64,000 bases of DNA from Sphingomonas sp. (GTDB lineage: Bacteria; Pseudomonadota; Alphaproteobacteria; Sphingomonadales; Sphingomonadaceae), in NCBI RefSeq assembly GCF_029239295.1, contig NZ_JAQZBC010000003.1, positions 150,178 to 214,177 on the forward strand, read 5' to 3'. Position numbers and translations under genes: made by a program. Positions 8,672 to 21,212 of the stretch are shown here, in pieces. The notes under the pieces were generated by a model. It had not been told where the DNA came from and ran no database searches. It saw only the letters and a program-made list of their open reading frames with translations. The stretch's first letter is position 1; each line of letters opens with the position of its first letter.

Positions 8672-9779
8672 CGCCGATCCGGAGCAGGTGAGCGCCGCCG
8701 CGGCGGACGATGTGGCCGATCGGCTGCGGTTGATCCGAACTGCCGGCGTTGGTCCGGTCACCTATCGCCAGTTGTTGCGCCGCTTCGGCACCGCCCGCGC
8801 CGCGATCGAGGCGCTGCCTGAACTCGCGCGCCGCGGCGGTGGCCGGGTGCGAACACCAGCCGACCCGCGAGTGATCGAGCGCGAGGTGGCGCAGGTCGCC
8901 AGGTTGGACGCCCGGCACATTTTTCAGGGCGATCGCGACTATCCTCCGCTGCTGGCGACATTGGCCGATGCCCCTGCCGTACTGACGGTACGCGGGTGCA
9001 TTCCCGATCCCGCCGCCCCGAGCATTGCGATCGTCGGTGCGCGCAACGCTTCGGCGGCGGCGTGCCGGTTCGCGCGCGGGCTGGCGCACGATCTGGCCAG
9101 CGAAGGCGCCGTCGTGGTGTCGGGCCTCGCGCGCGGGATCGATACAGCTGCACACGTCGGCGCCGGCCCGGCCACGGTCGCGGTGATCGCCGGAGGCATC
9201 GACGTCGCCTATCCGCCCGAGAACGCGGCACTGCAGGAACGGATCGCGGCAGAGGCGTTGCTGGTCGCTGAAATGCCGGTCGGCACCGAACCGCGCGCGC
9301 GTCACTTCCCGCATCGCAACCGGATCATCGCCGGCTGGGCGCATGGCACGATGGTGGTGGAGGCGGCGCCGAAATCGGGGTCGCTCATCACCGCGCGTCT
9401 GGCCGGCGAGGCGGGACGCGATGTGATGGCGGTGCCCGGCAGCCCGCTGGATCCGCGCGCGCAAGGATGCAATCTGCTGATTCGCGACGGTGCGACGCTG
9501 ATCCAGAATGCGCAGGACGTTTTGGAGCAGATCCGCCCGTTCGACCCGCGGGTGGTACGCGCGCCCGTTCTGCCGTTCGAGGTGCAGCCGCCGGCTGATG
9601 CCGACGATCAGGCGCGACGCGGCGTCGTCGCGCTGCTTGGCCCAGTTGCGACCCCGGTCGACGAAGTGATCCGCCAATCGGGTGTCCCCGCCGCTGTCGT
9701 GCAGATGGTATTGCTCGAACTGGAGATCGCGGGACGGCTGGAGCGCCACGCAGGCGGTCGGGTCAGCCTCGTCGGTTGA
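8664..9779 (+). CDS. dprA: DNA-processing protein DprA/Smf
   Basis: The 371-residue protein loads RecA on incoming single-stranded DNA during natural transformation. It starts at GTG 8664 inside the end of plsY. An N-terminal helix-hairpin/SAM-like region (RLIRTAGVGPVTYRQLLRRFG) comes first. The Rossmann core follows with SIAIVGARNAS, VVSGLARGIDTAAH, IAGGIDVAYPPEN and FPHRNRIIAG. The C-terminal winged helix (VDEVIRQSGVPAAVVQMVLLELEIAGRLER) matches the DprA DML1-like domain. Whether the host is competent cannot be judged here, because dprA is widely kept in non-competent species. Confidence 0.95.
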   Translation: MADADPEQVSAAAADDVADRLRLIRTAGVGPVTYRQLLRRFGTARAAIEALPELARRGGGRVRTPADPRVIEREVAQVARLDARHIFQGDRDYPPLLATLADAPAVLTVRGCIPDPAAPSIAIVGARNASAAACRFARGLAHDLASEGAVVVSGLARGIDTAAHVGAGPATVAVIAGGIDVAYPPENAALQERIAAEALLVAEMPVGTEPRARHFPHRNRIIAGWAHGTMVVEAAPKSGSLITARLAGEAGRDVMAVPGSPLDPRAQGCNLLIRDGATLIQNAQDVLEQIRPFDPRVVRAPVLPFEVQPPADADDQARRGVVALLGPVATPVDEVIRQSGVPAAVVQMVLLELEIAGRLERHAGGRVSLVG

Positions 9780-9794
9780 CCGCCGCCTGAAAGC

Positions 9795-10529
9795 TCAGGC
9801 GGCCGGGGGCAGCCAGGACAGGTCTAGCCCCGACAACCGATCATTGTAATTGGCCGATCGCGCCAGCCGCTGTTCGTCGAGGAAGGTCACGCGCCCCGAA
9901 TCGCGGCGGATCAATGCCTCATTCTCCAGCTGCCGCAGCATGCGGTTTACGTGCACGGCGGTAAGCCCCGTCGCGTCGCCGATCTCTTCCTGCGTCAATC
10001 CCAGGATGAAGCTGCTGTCGATCGTGGGATCGAGCCGGCGCAGGCGATTGCGAACTTCCAGCAGAACCGACGCGACGCGCGCCTTGGCGGAGGTGCGCCC
10101 GAGCGCGGCGATCCGATCGGTCAGCATGGCACGTTCGGCCTGGTCGAAGGCGACGATCACGGTGAACAGGCGCGGCTGTTCCAGCGCGAGCCGAGTCATC
10201 AGCGGTCGATCGAACGGGCACACCACGCTGTCCGCCAGCGCGCCAATCGTCTCGGGCACGCGCGAAAAGACCAGTGCCGGCAGCGCGATCACATCGCCGG
10301 GAAAGATGAAGCGCAGGATCTGGCGACTGCCATCGGGCAGGATGACATAGCTCATCATCATCCCGCTGCGCAGGATGAACAGCTCCCCCGCCGGATCATT
10401 CTCGCGCACCAGCGTGGCGCCGCGCCGCAACGCGCGCTCACGCTCCTCCAGCCGCAGCAACGCTGCGCGCTCGCAATTGGATAACGGGACAAAGTCACCG
10501 AGACGTTCGGCAAAACAGCTACTTGGCAC
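9795..10529 (-). CDS. Crp/Fnr-family transcriptional regulator
   Basis: A 244-residue regulator. An N-terminal cyclic-nucleotide-binding-like beta barrel (LRRGATLVRENDPAGELFILRSGMM) joins a long dimer helix. A C-terminal winged helix carries recognition segment LGLTQEEIGDATGLTAVHVNRMLRQLENEALI. Only scattered cysteines occur, not the four-Cys N-terminal pattern of oxygen-sensing FNR, so an iron-sulfur sensor is unlikely. Such single regulators are common in sphingomonads and their ligands are generally unknown. It is convergent with dprA and divergent from murA with about 125 bp between. Confidence 0.9.
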   Translation of the reverse strand: MPSSCFAERLGDFVPLSNCERAALLRLEERERALRRGATLVRENDPAGELFILRSGMMMSYVILPDGSRQILRFIFPGDVIALPALVFSRVPETIGALADSVVCPFDRPLMTRLALEQPRLFTVIVAFDQAERAMLTDRIAALGRTSAKARVASVLLEVRNRLRRLDPTIDSSFILGLTQEEIGDATGLTAVHVNRMLRQLENEALIRRDSGRVTFLDEQRLARSANYNDRLSGLDLSWLPPAA

Positions 10530-10656
10530 GCGTGAAGAGCCCCCTTGGGAACAGAGAACGCTAGTCGTGTCGGGGCTGGTGCCGCATTAAAGTCGATCAA
10601 CATCGTTACGCGGCCGTCGCTTGGCGAGCGTGGCCAGGTTCGGTAGATGCACCCCG

Positions 10657-11955
10657 ATGGACCGTATCCTTATTCGCGGCGGCAATCGCCTGTCGGGCAA
10701 GCTGCCGATCTCTGGCGCCAAGAACGCAGCGCTCACCCTGATGCCTTGTGCGCTGCTGACGGATGAGCCGTTGACGCTACGGAATCTGCCGCGTCTGGCC
10801 GATGTCGATGGCTTTGGTCACTTGCTCAATCAGCTCGGCGCATCGACCGCGATCGAGGGCACACGCCCCGACGAATTCGGGCGGGTGATGACGATCCGCA
10901 CGGGTCAACTGACGTCCACCGAGGCGCCGTATGACATTGTGCGAAAAATGCGTGCGTCCATCCTCGTGCTGGGGCCGATCCTGGCGCGGGCCGGCGAAGC
11001 GCGCGTGTCGCTGCCGGGTGGCTGCGCGATCGGCAACCGTCCGATCGATCTTCACCTGAAGGCGCTGGAGGCAATCGGGGCCGAACTGGAGATGAGTGCG
11101 GGCTATGTCACTGCGCGCGCGCCCAAGACGGCGTCGGGCAGTGCCCGGCTGAGCGGGGGGCGCTATCGCTTCCCGGTCGTGTCGGTCGGCGCCACCGAGA
11201 ACGTCGTGATGGCCGCGGTAACGGCGAAGGGTAGCTCGCGCATCGAAAATGCCGCGCGCGAGCCCGAGATCGTCGACCTGTGCCGCTGCCTGGTCGCAAT
11301 GGGCGCGCAGATCGAGGGGATCGGCACCGAGACACTGGAGATCGAGGGCGTCGATCGCCTGCACGGTGCCACCTATGCCGTGATGCCCGACCGGATCGAG
11401 GCGGGCAGCTATGCCTGCGCCGCGGCGATCACTGGCGGCAGCCTGGAACTGGTCAACGTCGATGCCGAAAGCATGGGCGCTACGTTGGCCGCGCTGGCGG
11501 ATGCCGGCGTGCTGATCGAGCTGAAGAAAAATGCGGTGTGCGTAACCGCGCAGGGGCCGCTCCAGCCGCTGACGCTGACCACCGCGCCCTTCCCCGGCTT
11601 TGCCACCGACATGCAGGCGCAGTTCATGGCGATGCTGTGCAAGGCCGAAGGCGCGAGCGTGCTGACCGAGACGATCTTCGAGAACCGCTACATGCACGTG
11701 CCCGAACTGGCGCGAATGGGCGCTGACATCACCGTTACCGGAAGGACCGCGGTGGTGCGCGGTGTCGACCGGCTGGTCGGGGCGCCGGTGATGGCGACGG
11801 ACCTGCGCGCCTCGATGAGCCTGATCCTCGCCGGCCTCGCCGCAGAGGGCGAGACGTCAGTCAATCGCGTCTATCACCTCGACCGCGGGTACGAGCGGCT
11901 GGAAGAGAAGCTGTCGGCCGTCGGCGCGGATATTGAACGCGTCAGCGACGGCTGA
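10657..11955 (+). CDS. murA: UDP-N-acetylglucosamine 1-carboxyvinyltransferase
   Basis: The first committed enzyme of peptidoglycan synthesis, adding enolpyruvate from PEP to UDP-GlcNAc. I use ATG 10657, which gives [20 protein letters not shown], the normal MurA N-terminus. A longer in-frame start at 10621 would add 12 residues foreign to the family. The catalytic cysteine is present in [15 protein letters not shown] (Cys123), so the fosfomycin-sensitive Cys form is expected. The KNAA and SISAGGL-like C-terminal [17 protein letters not shown] segments are intact. The product is 432 residues, close to the usual 420-430. Confidence 0.97.
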   Translation: MDRILIRGGNRLSGKLPISGAKNAALTLMPCALLTDEPLTLRNLPRLADVDGFGHLLNQLGASTAIEGTRPDEFGRVMTIRTGQLTSTEAPYDIVRKMRASILVLGPILARAGEARVSLPGGCAIGNRPIDLHLKALEAIGAELEMSAGYVTARAPKTASGSARLSGGRYRFPVVSVGATENVVMAAVTAKGSSRIENAAREPEIVDLCRCLVAMGAQIEGIGTETLEIEGVDRLHGATYAVMPDRIEAGSYACAAAITGGSLELVNVDAESMGATLAALADAGVLIELKKNAVCVTAQGPLQPLTLTTAPFPGFATDMQAQFMAMLCKAEGASVLTETIFENRYMHVPELARMGADITVTGRTAVVRGVDRLVGAPVMATDLRASMSLILAGLAAEGETSVNRVYHLDRGYERLEEKLSAVGADIERVSDG

Positions 11956-12000
11956 CACCCACGGCCCCCCTTCCGCCGGGCAGATAGGCGGGCAAGTGAC

Positions 12001-13461
12001 TCAGCGGAGCGCGACGGCCTCGCGGTCAAGCTCCGCGGTTTCGGCCGCGTAGCTTGCGCAATCCCCCGCCCAATTCTGATACACGCGGCCGTTCGCGGCC
12101 TTGTACCAGCTGCGGCAGTGCGGATCCGCCCATACCGTGGCGGACAGCAACTGCGTGATCCGATCGTTGAAGCGGCGCTGTCCGTCGGGTGTCACGCCTG
12201 CGGCCTTGGCCTTCTCTGCCTCCAATTCGGCCAGCGTCTTCAGCATGTAGCCCACCTGCTGCTCGATCATGAAGCTGATCGAATTGTGGCCGAGATTGGT
12301 GTTCGGGCCGTAGAGCATGAACATGTTGGGGAAGCCCGACACCATGATGCCGAGATACGCCTCCGGCCCGTCCTTCCATGTCTCCTTTAGCGTCTGACCA
12401 TTTTCGCCCACGACCTCCATCGACCAGTCCCATTGCGTCGTTTCGAAGCCGGTGGCGAAGATCAGGACGTCGAGTTCGTGGAAGCCATCCTTGGTGCGCA
12501 CGCCATTGGTCTCGATCCGCTCGATCGCGGAGGTTTCCAGCGTCACGTTGTCGCGCATCAGCGCGGGGTAGAAATCGTCGGTGATCAGGATGCGCTTGCA
12601 GCCGATAGGGTAATCGGGCGTGAGCTTCTCGCGTAGCTCCGGATCGGGCACCTGCGCGGCGAGATGATCCAGCGCCGTGCGCGTGTAAGCCGCGCGCCCC
12701 TCGGGCGTCCATTTGAACGCCTGCCAGAAGTAGTTGTCGGCATTGTCGAAGATCGCGGCGCGCTGCTGCGCGCCAAGCTTCATCGCCATTTCGAGGTTGG
12801 TCGCCATCAGCGCCTTTGTCTCGGGCGTCACATGCTGATCGTTGCGCGGGACGACCCAATTGGGCGTACGCTGGAACACGACCAGCTCGCCGGCGACCTT
12901 GGCCACTTCTGGGATCAGCTGCACCGCGCTTGCCGCCGATCCGATCACGCCGACGCGCTTACCGGTCAGGTCGACGCTGTCGTCCCATGCCGCCGCATGC
13001 CATTTCGCGCCCGCAAAGTCGTGCACACCGGGAATTTGGGGAAAGCAGGGCCGGCTCAGCTGGCCAAGCGCGGGTACGATCGCGTCAAAGGTCTCGCGTG
13101 CGCCCTTCTCGGTCTCGACGGTCCAGGTACCATCGCCGTCGTTCCACACCGCCTTGGTCACGCCCTCGTTCAGATGCAGGGCATCGGACAGGCCGAACTG
13201 GTCGACGAGGCTCTTGGTATAATCGTGGATCTCTGGACCACGCGCGTAATTGTGGCTCCAGTTCGGATTGGGCGCGAAGCTGAACTGATAGAGGATCGCC
13301 GGCACGTCGCAGGCGACGCCGGGATAGCGATTGGCGCGCCAGGTGCCGCCTACCGAATCGGCATGTTCGTACACGGTGACGTCGTGGCCCGCCTCGCGGC
13401 CCTTGATGGCGGCGCACAAGCCGCCCATTCCCGCACCGATTACCGCGATCCGCTTGCTCAT
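12001..13461 (-). CDS. FAD-dependent monooxygenase, Baeyer-Villiger type
   Basis: A 486-residue flavoprotein with an N-terminal FAD Rossmann motif AVIGAGMGGLCAAIKG and the class I Baeyer-Villiger fingerprint F-x-G-x3-H-x3-W-D (residues 149-160). A second NADPH-binding motif GVIGSAASAVQLI comes next. ATGFETTQWDW matches the conserved ATG motif near the C-terminus of this superfamily. It probably oxidises a ketone or aldehyde to an ester, or N/S-oxidises a substrate. The actual substrate cannot be read from sequence. It is monocistronic and convergent with murA. Confidence 0.88.
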   Translation of the reverse strand: MSKRIAVIGAGMGGLCAAIKGREAGHDVTVYEHADSVGGTWRANRYPGVACDVPAILYQFSFAPNPNWSHNYARGPEIHDYTKSLVDQFGLSDALHLNEGVTKAVWNDGDGTWTVETEKGARETFDAIVPALGQLSRPCFPQIPGVHDFAGAKWHAAAWDDSVDLTGKRVGVIGSAASAVQLIPEVAKVAGELVVFQRTPNWVVPRNDQHVTPETKALMATNLEMAMKLGAQQRAAIFDNADNYFWQAFKWTPEGRAAYTRTALDHLAAQVPDPELREKLTPDYPIGCKRILITDDFYPALMRDNVTLETSAIERIETNGVRTKDGFHELDVLIFATGFETTQWDWSMEVVGENGQTLKETWKDGPEAYLGIMVSGFPNMFMLYGPNTNLGHNSISFMIEQQVGYMLKTLAELEAEKAKAAGVTPDGQRRFNDRITQLLSATVWADPHCRSWYKAANGRVYQNWAGDCASYAAETAELDREAVALR

Positions 13462-13561
13462 CCACTCTCTCCGCTTGCGGTCTTTGCCGCTCGGGAAGCA
13501 CGATGCCGTGTCGCGCGCTTGGAGGGAAGAGGGTTTAAGTCACTCGCGTTAGTTCGCCGCC

Positions 13562-13595
13562 CACTCACCCGTCCGTCGCGACGAACGGGTGAGTG
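13562..13595 (-). terminator. Hairpin after the glycine-zipper gene
   Basis: An 11-bp perfect stem (13562-13572 with 13585-13595) with an inner palindrome in the loop starts 11 bp beyond the stop at 13607. No T-run follows, so this is a probable but not proven terminator. Confidence 0.45.
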
Positions 13596-13606
13596 CGGCC
13601 ATCGGC

Positions 13607-14014
13607 TTAACGGCAGCGAACGTTGTTCTTGTCGATCGCCTGGCCCAGCGCGGACCCGCCCGCACCACCCAGGATCGCGCCCAGTACGCCCGAGCCACCT
13701 GGCTTGATGATGGTGCCAAGCACGCCGCCGGCAATGCCGCCGACGATCAGACCGGTCGTGCCGTCATCACGACGGCAGTAATAGCGGCCATCGCGGCCGG
13801 CATAGATGCGGTCATTTTCCGAAAGGCGACGTTCGCGATAGCGGCGGTCGTCGCGATAGTAGCGCGACGCATCATAGTCGCCGTAAGCGGGATCGGGCCG
13901 GTTGTAGTCGTAGCCGCCGTAGCCGCCGCCCCAGCCGCGACGCGGACCATCGTCGCCCGTGCACCCCGTAACCATCACCGCCGCACCGATCGCGGCCAAC
14001 GCAACACTCCGCAT
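13607..14014 (-). CDS. Glycine-zipper (2TM) lipoprotein
   Basis: A 135-residue secreted protein. The N-terminus has a signal peptide ending in a lipobox (AAVMVTGC, lipid-modified Cys about residue 18). A Tyr/Asp/Arg/Gly-rich middle with many charged residues follows. The C-terminal glycine zipper GLIVGGIAGGVLGTII...GAILGGAGGSALGQAID is typical of the Rick_17kDa/SlyB-like 2TM family. Outer-membrane or periplasmic envelope stress roles are usual for the family, but no function is proven here. It is monocistronic. Confidence 0.8.
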   Translation of the reverse strand: MRSVALAAIGAAVMVTGCTGDDGPRRGWGGGYGGYDYNRPDPAYGDYDASRYYRDDRRYRERRLSENDRIYAGRDGRYYCRRDDGTTGLIVGGIAGGVLGTIIKPGGSGVLGAILGGAGGSALGQAIDKNNVRCR

Positions 14015-14186
14015 CGTTTCCTCCGTCTTGTTTTGGATGAAACGGTAATGGCTGGCGCGGGCGAATGGTTGCGCGACTGATATTGACTTCGCGCCGATCC
14101 CGAACGGCGCTGGAGGCGCCGGTCGCTCTACGGAAAGAGGCGGGCGGCGGGCACTTCAGCGCCGCGCCGCCCGGTATCCTGTTGCG

Positions 14187-16451
<2,265 letters not shown>

Positions 16452-16524
16452 TGCGCCCCCGGCCGAAGGTTTCGAGCCGGACCTTTAGGGGGAAGGCGGG
16501 AGGATGAAAACCGCCGGTTTCGGT

Positions 16525-17019
16525 TCAAAGCAGCGCGGCTTCCCCGCGTTCGAGCGCGAGCAGCAATTGCTTGTTCGGCAGTCCGCCGCCGAAGCCGGTG
16601 AGCGTGCCGTTGCTGCCGATCACGCGGTGACACGGCGTGACGATGGGGATCGGGTTGCGGCCGTTCGCAGCGCCGACTGCTCGGGTGGCGGTGGGGCGGC
16701 CGATCGCGCGGGCAATGTCGGCGTAGCTGCGCGTTTCGCCATAAGGGATGGTGAGAAGCGCGCGCCACACGTCGCGCTGGAACTCCGTGCCGACCGGATC
16801 GAGCGGCAGATCGAAGGTGGTGCGCGTGCCGGCGAAATATTCCTCCAGCTGGCTGACGGCGGCAGCGATGACGGGATGATCCGGATCCGCGCGCCGCGGA
16901 GCATAGCGCGCCTGCATCGCCGCATCGTCATCCCACAGGATTGCGGCAAGCCCGGCGTCGCTGGCGATCAGCGTGAGATCGCCGGTGGGCGAGGGGATGG
17001 TGGCGGTCGCAAATGTCAT
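16525..17019 (-). CDS. ogt: Methylated-DNA--[protein]-cysteine S-methyltransferase
   Basis: A 164-residue suicide repair protein that moves methyl groups from O6-methylguanine (and O4-methylthymine) to its own cysteine. The active-site block VTPCHRVIGSNGTLTGFGGG is intact, with the acceptor at Cys130. The helix-turn-helix segment ETRSYADIARAIGRPTATRAVGAANGRNP is also intact. No Ada regulatory domain is present, so it is the Ogt-type protein. It is divergent from mutS, another repair gene, across a 176-bp gap. Confidence 0.95.
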   Translation of the reverse strand: MTFATATIPSPTGDLTLIASDAGLAAILWDDDAAMQARYAPRRADPDHPVIAAAVSQLEEYFAGTRTTFDLPLDPVGTEFQRDVWRALLTIPYGETRSYADIARAIGRPTATRAVGAANGRNPIPIVTPCHRVIGSNGTLTGFGGGLPNKQLLLALERGEAALL

Positions 17020-17195
17020 GGCGCGGCTCCTTCGGCGTCACCTTAATAGCGGCAGGGCGAGCGTGCGTCCCGATGTTTGCGGCCAAAGCGCCACTCGTCA
17101 GCGGCGGCATGTCTGGCTAGACGGGGGGACCCGCCCGGCGGCGCTACGCCCGCCTACCCGCATCCGCATCTCATCCGTTTCGACACCCGGAAACC

Positions 17196-19817
17196 ATGGC
17201 CGAACCCACCGCTCCCACGCCGATGATGGCGCAATATCTGGCGCTCAAGGAAGAAGCGGGCGATTGCCTGCTGTTCTATCGCATGGGTGATTTCTTCGAG
17301 CTGTTCTTCGAGGATGCGCGGATCGCGAGCGGCGTGCTCGACATCGCGCTGACGGCGCGCGGGGAACATGCCGGCGAGAAGATCCCGATGTGCGGCGTGC
17401 CGGTGCATGCGGCGACGGCGTATCTCCAGCGGCTGATCAAGGCGGGGCACCGCGTGGCGATCGCGGAGCAGACCGAAAGTCCGGAGGAAGCACGCAAGGC
17501 GCGCGGATCGAAGGCGCTGGTGAACCGCGCGATCATCCGCTTCGTCACCGCGGGGACGCTGACCGAGGAAGCGCTGCTCGATGCGCGCGCGGCGAACTGG
17601 TGCGTGGCGGTGGGCGAGGTGGCGGGCGGCGTCGGCATCGCGGCAGCCGATGTGTCGACCGGGCGGTTCGAGGTGATCGCCTGTTCGCCGCAGGCGCTGG
17701 GCGCGGAGCTTGCCCGGCTGGCGGCGGCGGAAGTGGTCGCGGCGGAAGGGAGCGACGCGCCGGCGACGGTGTGGCGGCCGCGCGGCGAATTCGACAGCGC
17801 GCGGGGCGAGGAGCGGTTGAAGCGGCTGCACGGCGTGGCGACGCTCGACGGCTTCGGCCAGTTCGATCGCGCGATGCTGGCCGCGGCGGGCGGGCTGATC
17901 GCCTACCTCGACCATAATGGGAAGGGCACGCTGCCGTTCCTGCGCGCGCCGGTGATCCGCCGCAGCGCCGAGACGATGGCGATCGACGCAGCGACGCGCG
18001 AGAGCCTGGAGCTGACCTGCACCGCCGGCGGCACGCGCAAGGGCAGCCTGCTCGATGCGGTGGACCGCACGGTGACCGGGGCGGGCGCGCGGCTGCTGGC
18101 GGCCGACATCGGTGCCCCGCTGATGGACAGGGCAGCGATCGAGGCGCGGCTGGCGCTGGTGACGCTGTTCCACGACGATGGCGACATGCGCGCCCGGCTG
18201 CGCGAGCGGTTGCGTGCGCTGCCCGATATCGGCCGCGCGATCGGGCGGCTGGTGGCGGGGCGAGGCAGCCCGCGTGATCTGGGGCAGCTGCGTGACGGAC
18301 TGGACGGCGCGTGGCTGCTGGCGGAGACGCTGCAATCGATCGAGGCGCAGCTGGTGGACGGGGCAGGCAGCGATCTGCTCGCTCAGCTGACCCCGCGGCT
18401 GCGTGGGCATGGCGAGCTGATCGACCTCCTCAAGCGCGCACTGGTGCCTTCGCCGCCGATCGACGCGGCGAACGGCGGCTTCATTGCCGAAGGCTATGAC
18501 GCGGCGCTCGACGACCTGCGCGATGCGGGATCGGGCGGGCGCAAGGCGATTGCGGCGCTGGAGGCGCGCTATCGCACCGAGACCGGGATCAACGCGCTGA
18601 AGATCCGGCACAACAATGTGCTTGGCTATCATGTCGAGGTGCCGGCGAAGAATGCCGAGGCGCTGATGAAGCCCGACAGCGGCTTCACCCATCGCCAGAC
18701 GATGGCGGGCGCGGTGCGCTTCAACGCGCCCGAGTTGCACGAGGTGGCGAGCCGGGTCACGCAGGCGGGGGCGCATGCGGTGGCGGCGGAGGCGGCGCAT
18801 CTCGAGGATCTGATCGCGGCTGCGCTCGCCCGCGCCGAGCCGATCGCGGCGACGGCGGATGCGCTGGCGCGGCTGGACGTCGCGGCCGGGCTGGCGGAGC
18901 GCGCGGCGGAGGGCGGCTGGGCGCGGCCCGCTCTGGTGGAGCATCCGTGCTTCGAGATCATCGGCGGGCGGCATCCGGTGGTGGAGGCGGCAGTGGCGAA
19001 GGCAGGCGAGCGGTTCGTCGCCAACGACTGTACGCTGTCCGAAACGTCGCGGCTGTGGCTCGTGACGGGCCCGAACATGGGCGGCAAGTCGACGTTCCTG
19101 CGCCAGAATGCGCTGATCGCGGTGCTGGCGCAGGCCGGGAGCTATGTGCCCGCGACGAGCGCGACGTTGGGGCTGGTCGATCGGCTGTTCAGCCGCGTCG
19201 GCGCGTCGGACAATCTGGCGCGCGGGCGATCGACCTTCATGGTCGAGATGGTGGAGACCGCCGCGATCCTGGCGCAGGCGACGCCGCAGAGCTTCGTGAT
19301 CCTTGACGAGGTGGGGCGCGGCACGTCGACCTATGACGGGCTCGCGATCGCCTGGGCCGTGGTGGAGGCGATCCATGAGGACAATCGCTGCCGCTGCCTG
19401 TTCGCGACGCATTACCACGAACTGACGCGGCTGGCGGAGCGCTGCGACGCGCTGTCGCTGCACCATGTGCGGGCGCGCGAGTGGAAGGGCGAGCTGGTGC
19501 TGCTGCACGAGTTGGCCGATGGGCCGGCGGATCGCAGCTATGGCCTCGCCGTCGCGCGGCTGGCCGGGATGCCGCCGGCGACGGTGGCGCGCGCGAAGGC
19601 GGTGCTGGCGAAGCTGGAGGCGGGGCGCGCCAAGACGGGCGGGCTGGCCGCGGGGCTGGACGATCTGCCGCTGTTTGCCGCCGCTGCGGCCGCCGTGCCG
19701 GAGGAGACGGTGGATCCGCTGCGCGCGGCGGTGGAGGATCTGGATGTCGATGCGCTCTCCCCTCGCGAGGCGCTGGACCAGCTCTATCGGCTGAAGGGTA
19801 TCGTGCGGGAGGCGTGA
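17196..19817 (+). CDS. mutS: DNA mismatch repair protein MutS
   Basis: An 873-residue mismatch recognition ATPase. The N-terminal domain has the GDFFELFFEDA stretch with the Phe-x-Glu mismatch-wedge motif. The core levers follow, then the ATPase domain with Walker A GPNMGGKSTFLRQ (about residue 625), DEVGRGTSTYDGLAIAWA (Walker B and signature) and the FATHYHELT switch. The C-terminus includes the short helix-turn-helix tail. Length matches full-length MutS1. Third-position GC is extreme, which generates a spurious 909-codon open frame antisense to the gene. Confidence 0.98.
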   Translation: MAEPTAPTPMMAQYLALKEEAGDCLLFYRMGDFFELFFEDARIASGVLDIALTARGEHAGEKIPMCGVPVHAATAYLQRLIKAGHRVAIAEQTESPEEARKARGSKALVNRAIIRFVTAGTLTEEALLDARAANWCVAVGEVAGGVGIAAADVSTGRFEVIACSPQALGAELARLAAAEVVAAEGSDAPATVWRPRGEFDSARGEERLKRLHGVATLDGFGQFDRAMLAAAGGLIAYLDHNGKGTLPFLRAPVIRRSAETMAIDAATRESLELTCTAGGTRKGSLLDAVDRTVTGAGARLLAADIGAPLMDRAAIEARLALVTLFHDDGDMRARLRERLRALPDIGRAIGRLVAGRGSPRDLGQLRDGLDGAWLLAETLQSIEAQLVDGAGSDLLAQLTPRLRGHGELIDLLKRALVPSPPIDAANGGFIAEGYDAALDDLRDAGSGGRKAIAALEARYRTETGINALKIRHNNVLGYHVEVPAKNAEALMKPDSGFTHRQTMAGAVRFNAPELHEVASRVTQAGAHAVAAEAAHLEDLIAAALARAEPIAATADALARLDVAAGLAERAAEGGWARPALVEHPCFEIIGGRHPVVEAAVAKAGERFVANDCTLSETSRLWLVTGPNMGGKSTFLRQNALIAVLAQAGSYVPATSATLGLVDRLFSRVGASDNLARGRSTFMVEMVETAAILAQATPQSFVILDEVGRGTSTYDGLAIAWAVVEAIHEDNRCRCLFATHYHELTRLAERCDALSLHHVRAREWKGELVLLHELADGPADRSYGLAVARLAGMPPATVARAKAVLAKLEAGRAKTGGLAAGLDDLPLFAAAAAAVPEETVDPLRAAVEDLDVDALSPREALDQLYRLKGIVREA

Positions 19818-19870
19818 AGGCACGCGCGCCCGCTTGATCCCCTGCCGCCGCGCCCCGATATGCGGGCACG

Positions 19871-21166
19871 ATGAAGGACACACTTACCCCCAAGGCAATC
19901 GTCGCCGCGCTTGATGCGCATATCATCGGCCAGAAGGACGCGAAGCGCGCCGTGGCGGTGGCACTGCGCAACCGCTGGCGGCGGCAGAAGCTTAGCCCCG
20001 ATCTGCGCGACGAGGTGACGCCCAAGAACATCCTGATGATCGGTCCCACCGGCTGCGGCAAGACCGAGATCAGCCGCCGCCTGGCGAAGCTGGCTGATGC
20101 GCCGTTCGTGAAGGTGGAAGCGACCAAGTTCACCGAGGTCGGCTATGTCGGCCGCGACGTGGAGCAGATCGCGCGCGACCTGGTCGAGGAAGCGGTGCGG
20201 CTGGAAAAGGAACGCCGCCGCAACGCGGTGAAGGACAAGGCCGAGGAAGCGGCGATGGACCGGCTGCTCGATGCGCTGGTCGGCAAGGATTCAAGCGCCG
20301 CGACGCGCGAAAGCTTCCGCCAGCGCTTCCGCGACGGGCATCTCGACCAGACCGAGATCGAGCTTGAGCTTCAGGTCGCGCCCCAGATGCCGTTCGAAAT
20401 GCCGGGTGGTGGCCAGATGGGGATGATCAACCTAGGCGAGATGTTCGGCAAGCTGGGCGGCGGGCAGACCAAGCGGCGCAAGCTGCTGGTGCCGGCAGCA
20501 TGGGAAAAGCTGGTCGAGGAAGAGGCCGACAAGCGGCTCGACCAGGACGAAGTGAGCCGCGTGGCGCTGGCTGATGCCGAGGCGAACGGGATCGTCTTCC
20601 TCGACGAGATCGACAAGATCGCGGTCAGCGACGTGCGCGGCGGATCGGTGAGCCGCGAAGGCGTGCAGCGCGATCTGCTGCCGCTGATCGAGGGCACGAC
20701 CGTCTCGACCAAATACGGCCCGATGAAGACGGACCATATCCTGTTCATCGCGTCGGGCGCGTTCCATGTCGCGAAGCCGAGCGATCTGCTGCCCGAGCTT
20801 CAGGGGCGCCTGCCGATCCGCGTCGAGCTGAAGGGCCTGACCGAGGACGATTTCGTCGCCATCCTGTCCGACACCAAGGCATCGCTGCCGGCGCAATATA
20901 AGGCGCTGATCGGCACCGAGGGCGTTGAGGTCAGCTTCACCGAGGATGGCATTCGCGCGGTTGCGCGGATCGCGGCCGAGGTGAATGGCGAGATCGAGAA
21001 TATCGGTGCACGCCGGCTGCAGACGGTGATGGAGAAGCTGCTGGAAGAAGTGAGCTTCGAGGCGGAGGATCGCGCGGGCAGCTCGGTCATCGTCGATGCG
21101 GCCTATGTCGAGCAGCATCTCGCCGGTGTGGCGCGCAACACCGATCTCAGCCGCTTCGTGCTGTAA
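19871..21166 (+). CDS. hslU: ATP-dependent protease ATPase subunit HslU
   Basis: A 431-residue AAA+ unfoldase that feeds substrates to the HslV peptidase. It begins [20 protein letters not shown]. Walker A is in [15 protein letters not shown] (about residue 60) and Walker B in [13 protein letters not shown]. The inserted I-domain includes the Gly/Met-rich region [15 protein letters not shown], and the C-terminus is normal ([10 protein letters not shown]). The start is 53 bp after the mutS stop. The partner hslV, usually adjacent, is not in this position and nowhere in the window. Confidence 0.97.
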   Translation: MKDTLTPKAIVAALDAHIIGQKDAKRAVAVALRNRWRRQKLSPDLRDEVTPKNILMIGPTGCGKTEISRRLAKLADAPFVKVEATKFTEVGYVGRDVEQIARDLVEEAVRLEKERRRNAVKDKAEEAAMDRLLDALVGKDSSAATRESFRQRFRDGHLDQTEIELELQVAPQMPFEMPGGGQMGMINLGEMFGKLGGGQTKRRKLLVPAAWEKLVEEEADKRLDQDEVSRVALADAEANGIVFLDEIDKIAVSDVRGGSVSREGVQRDLLPLIEGTTVSTKYGPMKTDHILFIASGAFHVAKPSDLLPELQGRLPIRVELKGLTEDDFVAILSDTKASLPAQYKALIGTEGVEVSFTEDGIRAVARIAAEVNGEIENIGARRLQTVMEKLLEEVSFEAEDRAGSSVIVDAAYVEQHLAGVARNTDLSRFVL

Positions 21167-21172
21167 CGGCAT

Positions 21173-21208
21173 TCCCCCCTTTTCCGCAGTGCGCGGGAAA
21201 GGGGGGGA
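21173..21208 (+). terminator. Long hairpin between hslU and the acyl-CoA dehydrogenase gene
   Basis: A 15-bp stem with a C-run and T-run in one arm (21173-21187 with 21193-21207, one G-U pair) lies in the 46-bp convergent gap. It could terminate both genes. No separate T-tail follows. Confidence 0.5.
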
Positions 21209-21212
21209 TGGG

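Noticed and set aside
17154..19883. A 909-codon open frame on the minus strand
   Set aside because: It lies wholly antisense to mutS, is dominated by Arg/His/Gln/Ala from GC-rich codon mirror effects and matches no family. It is a shadow frame.
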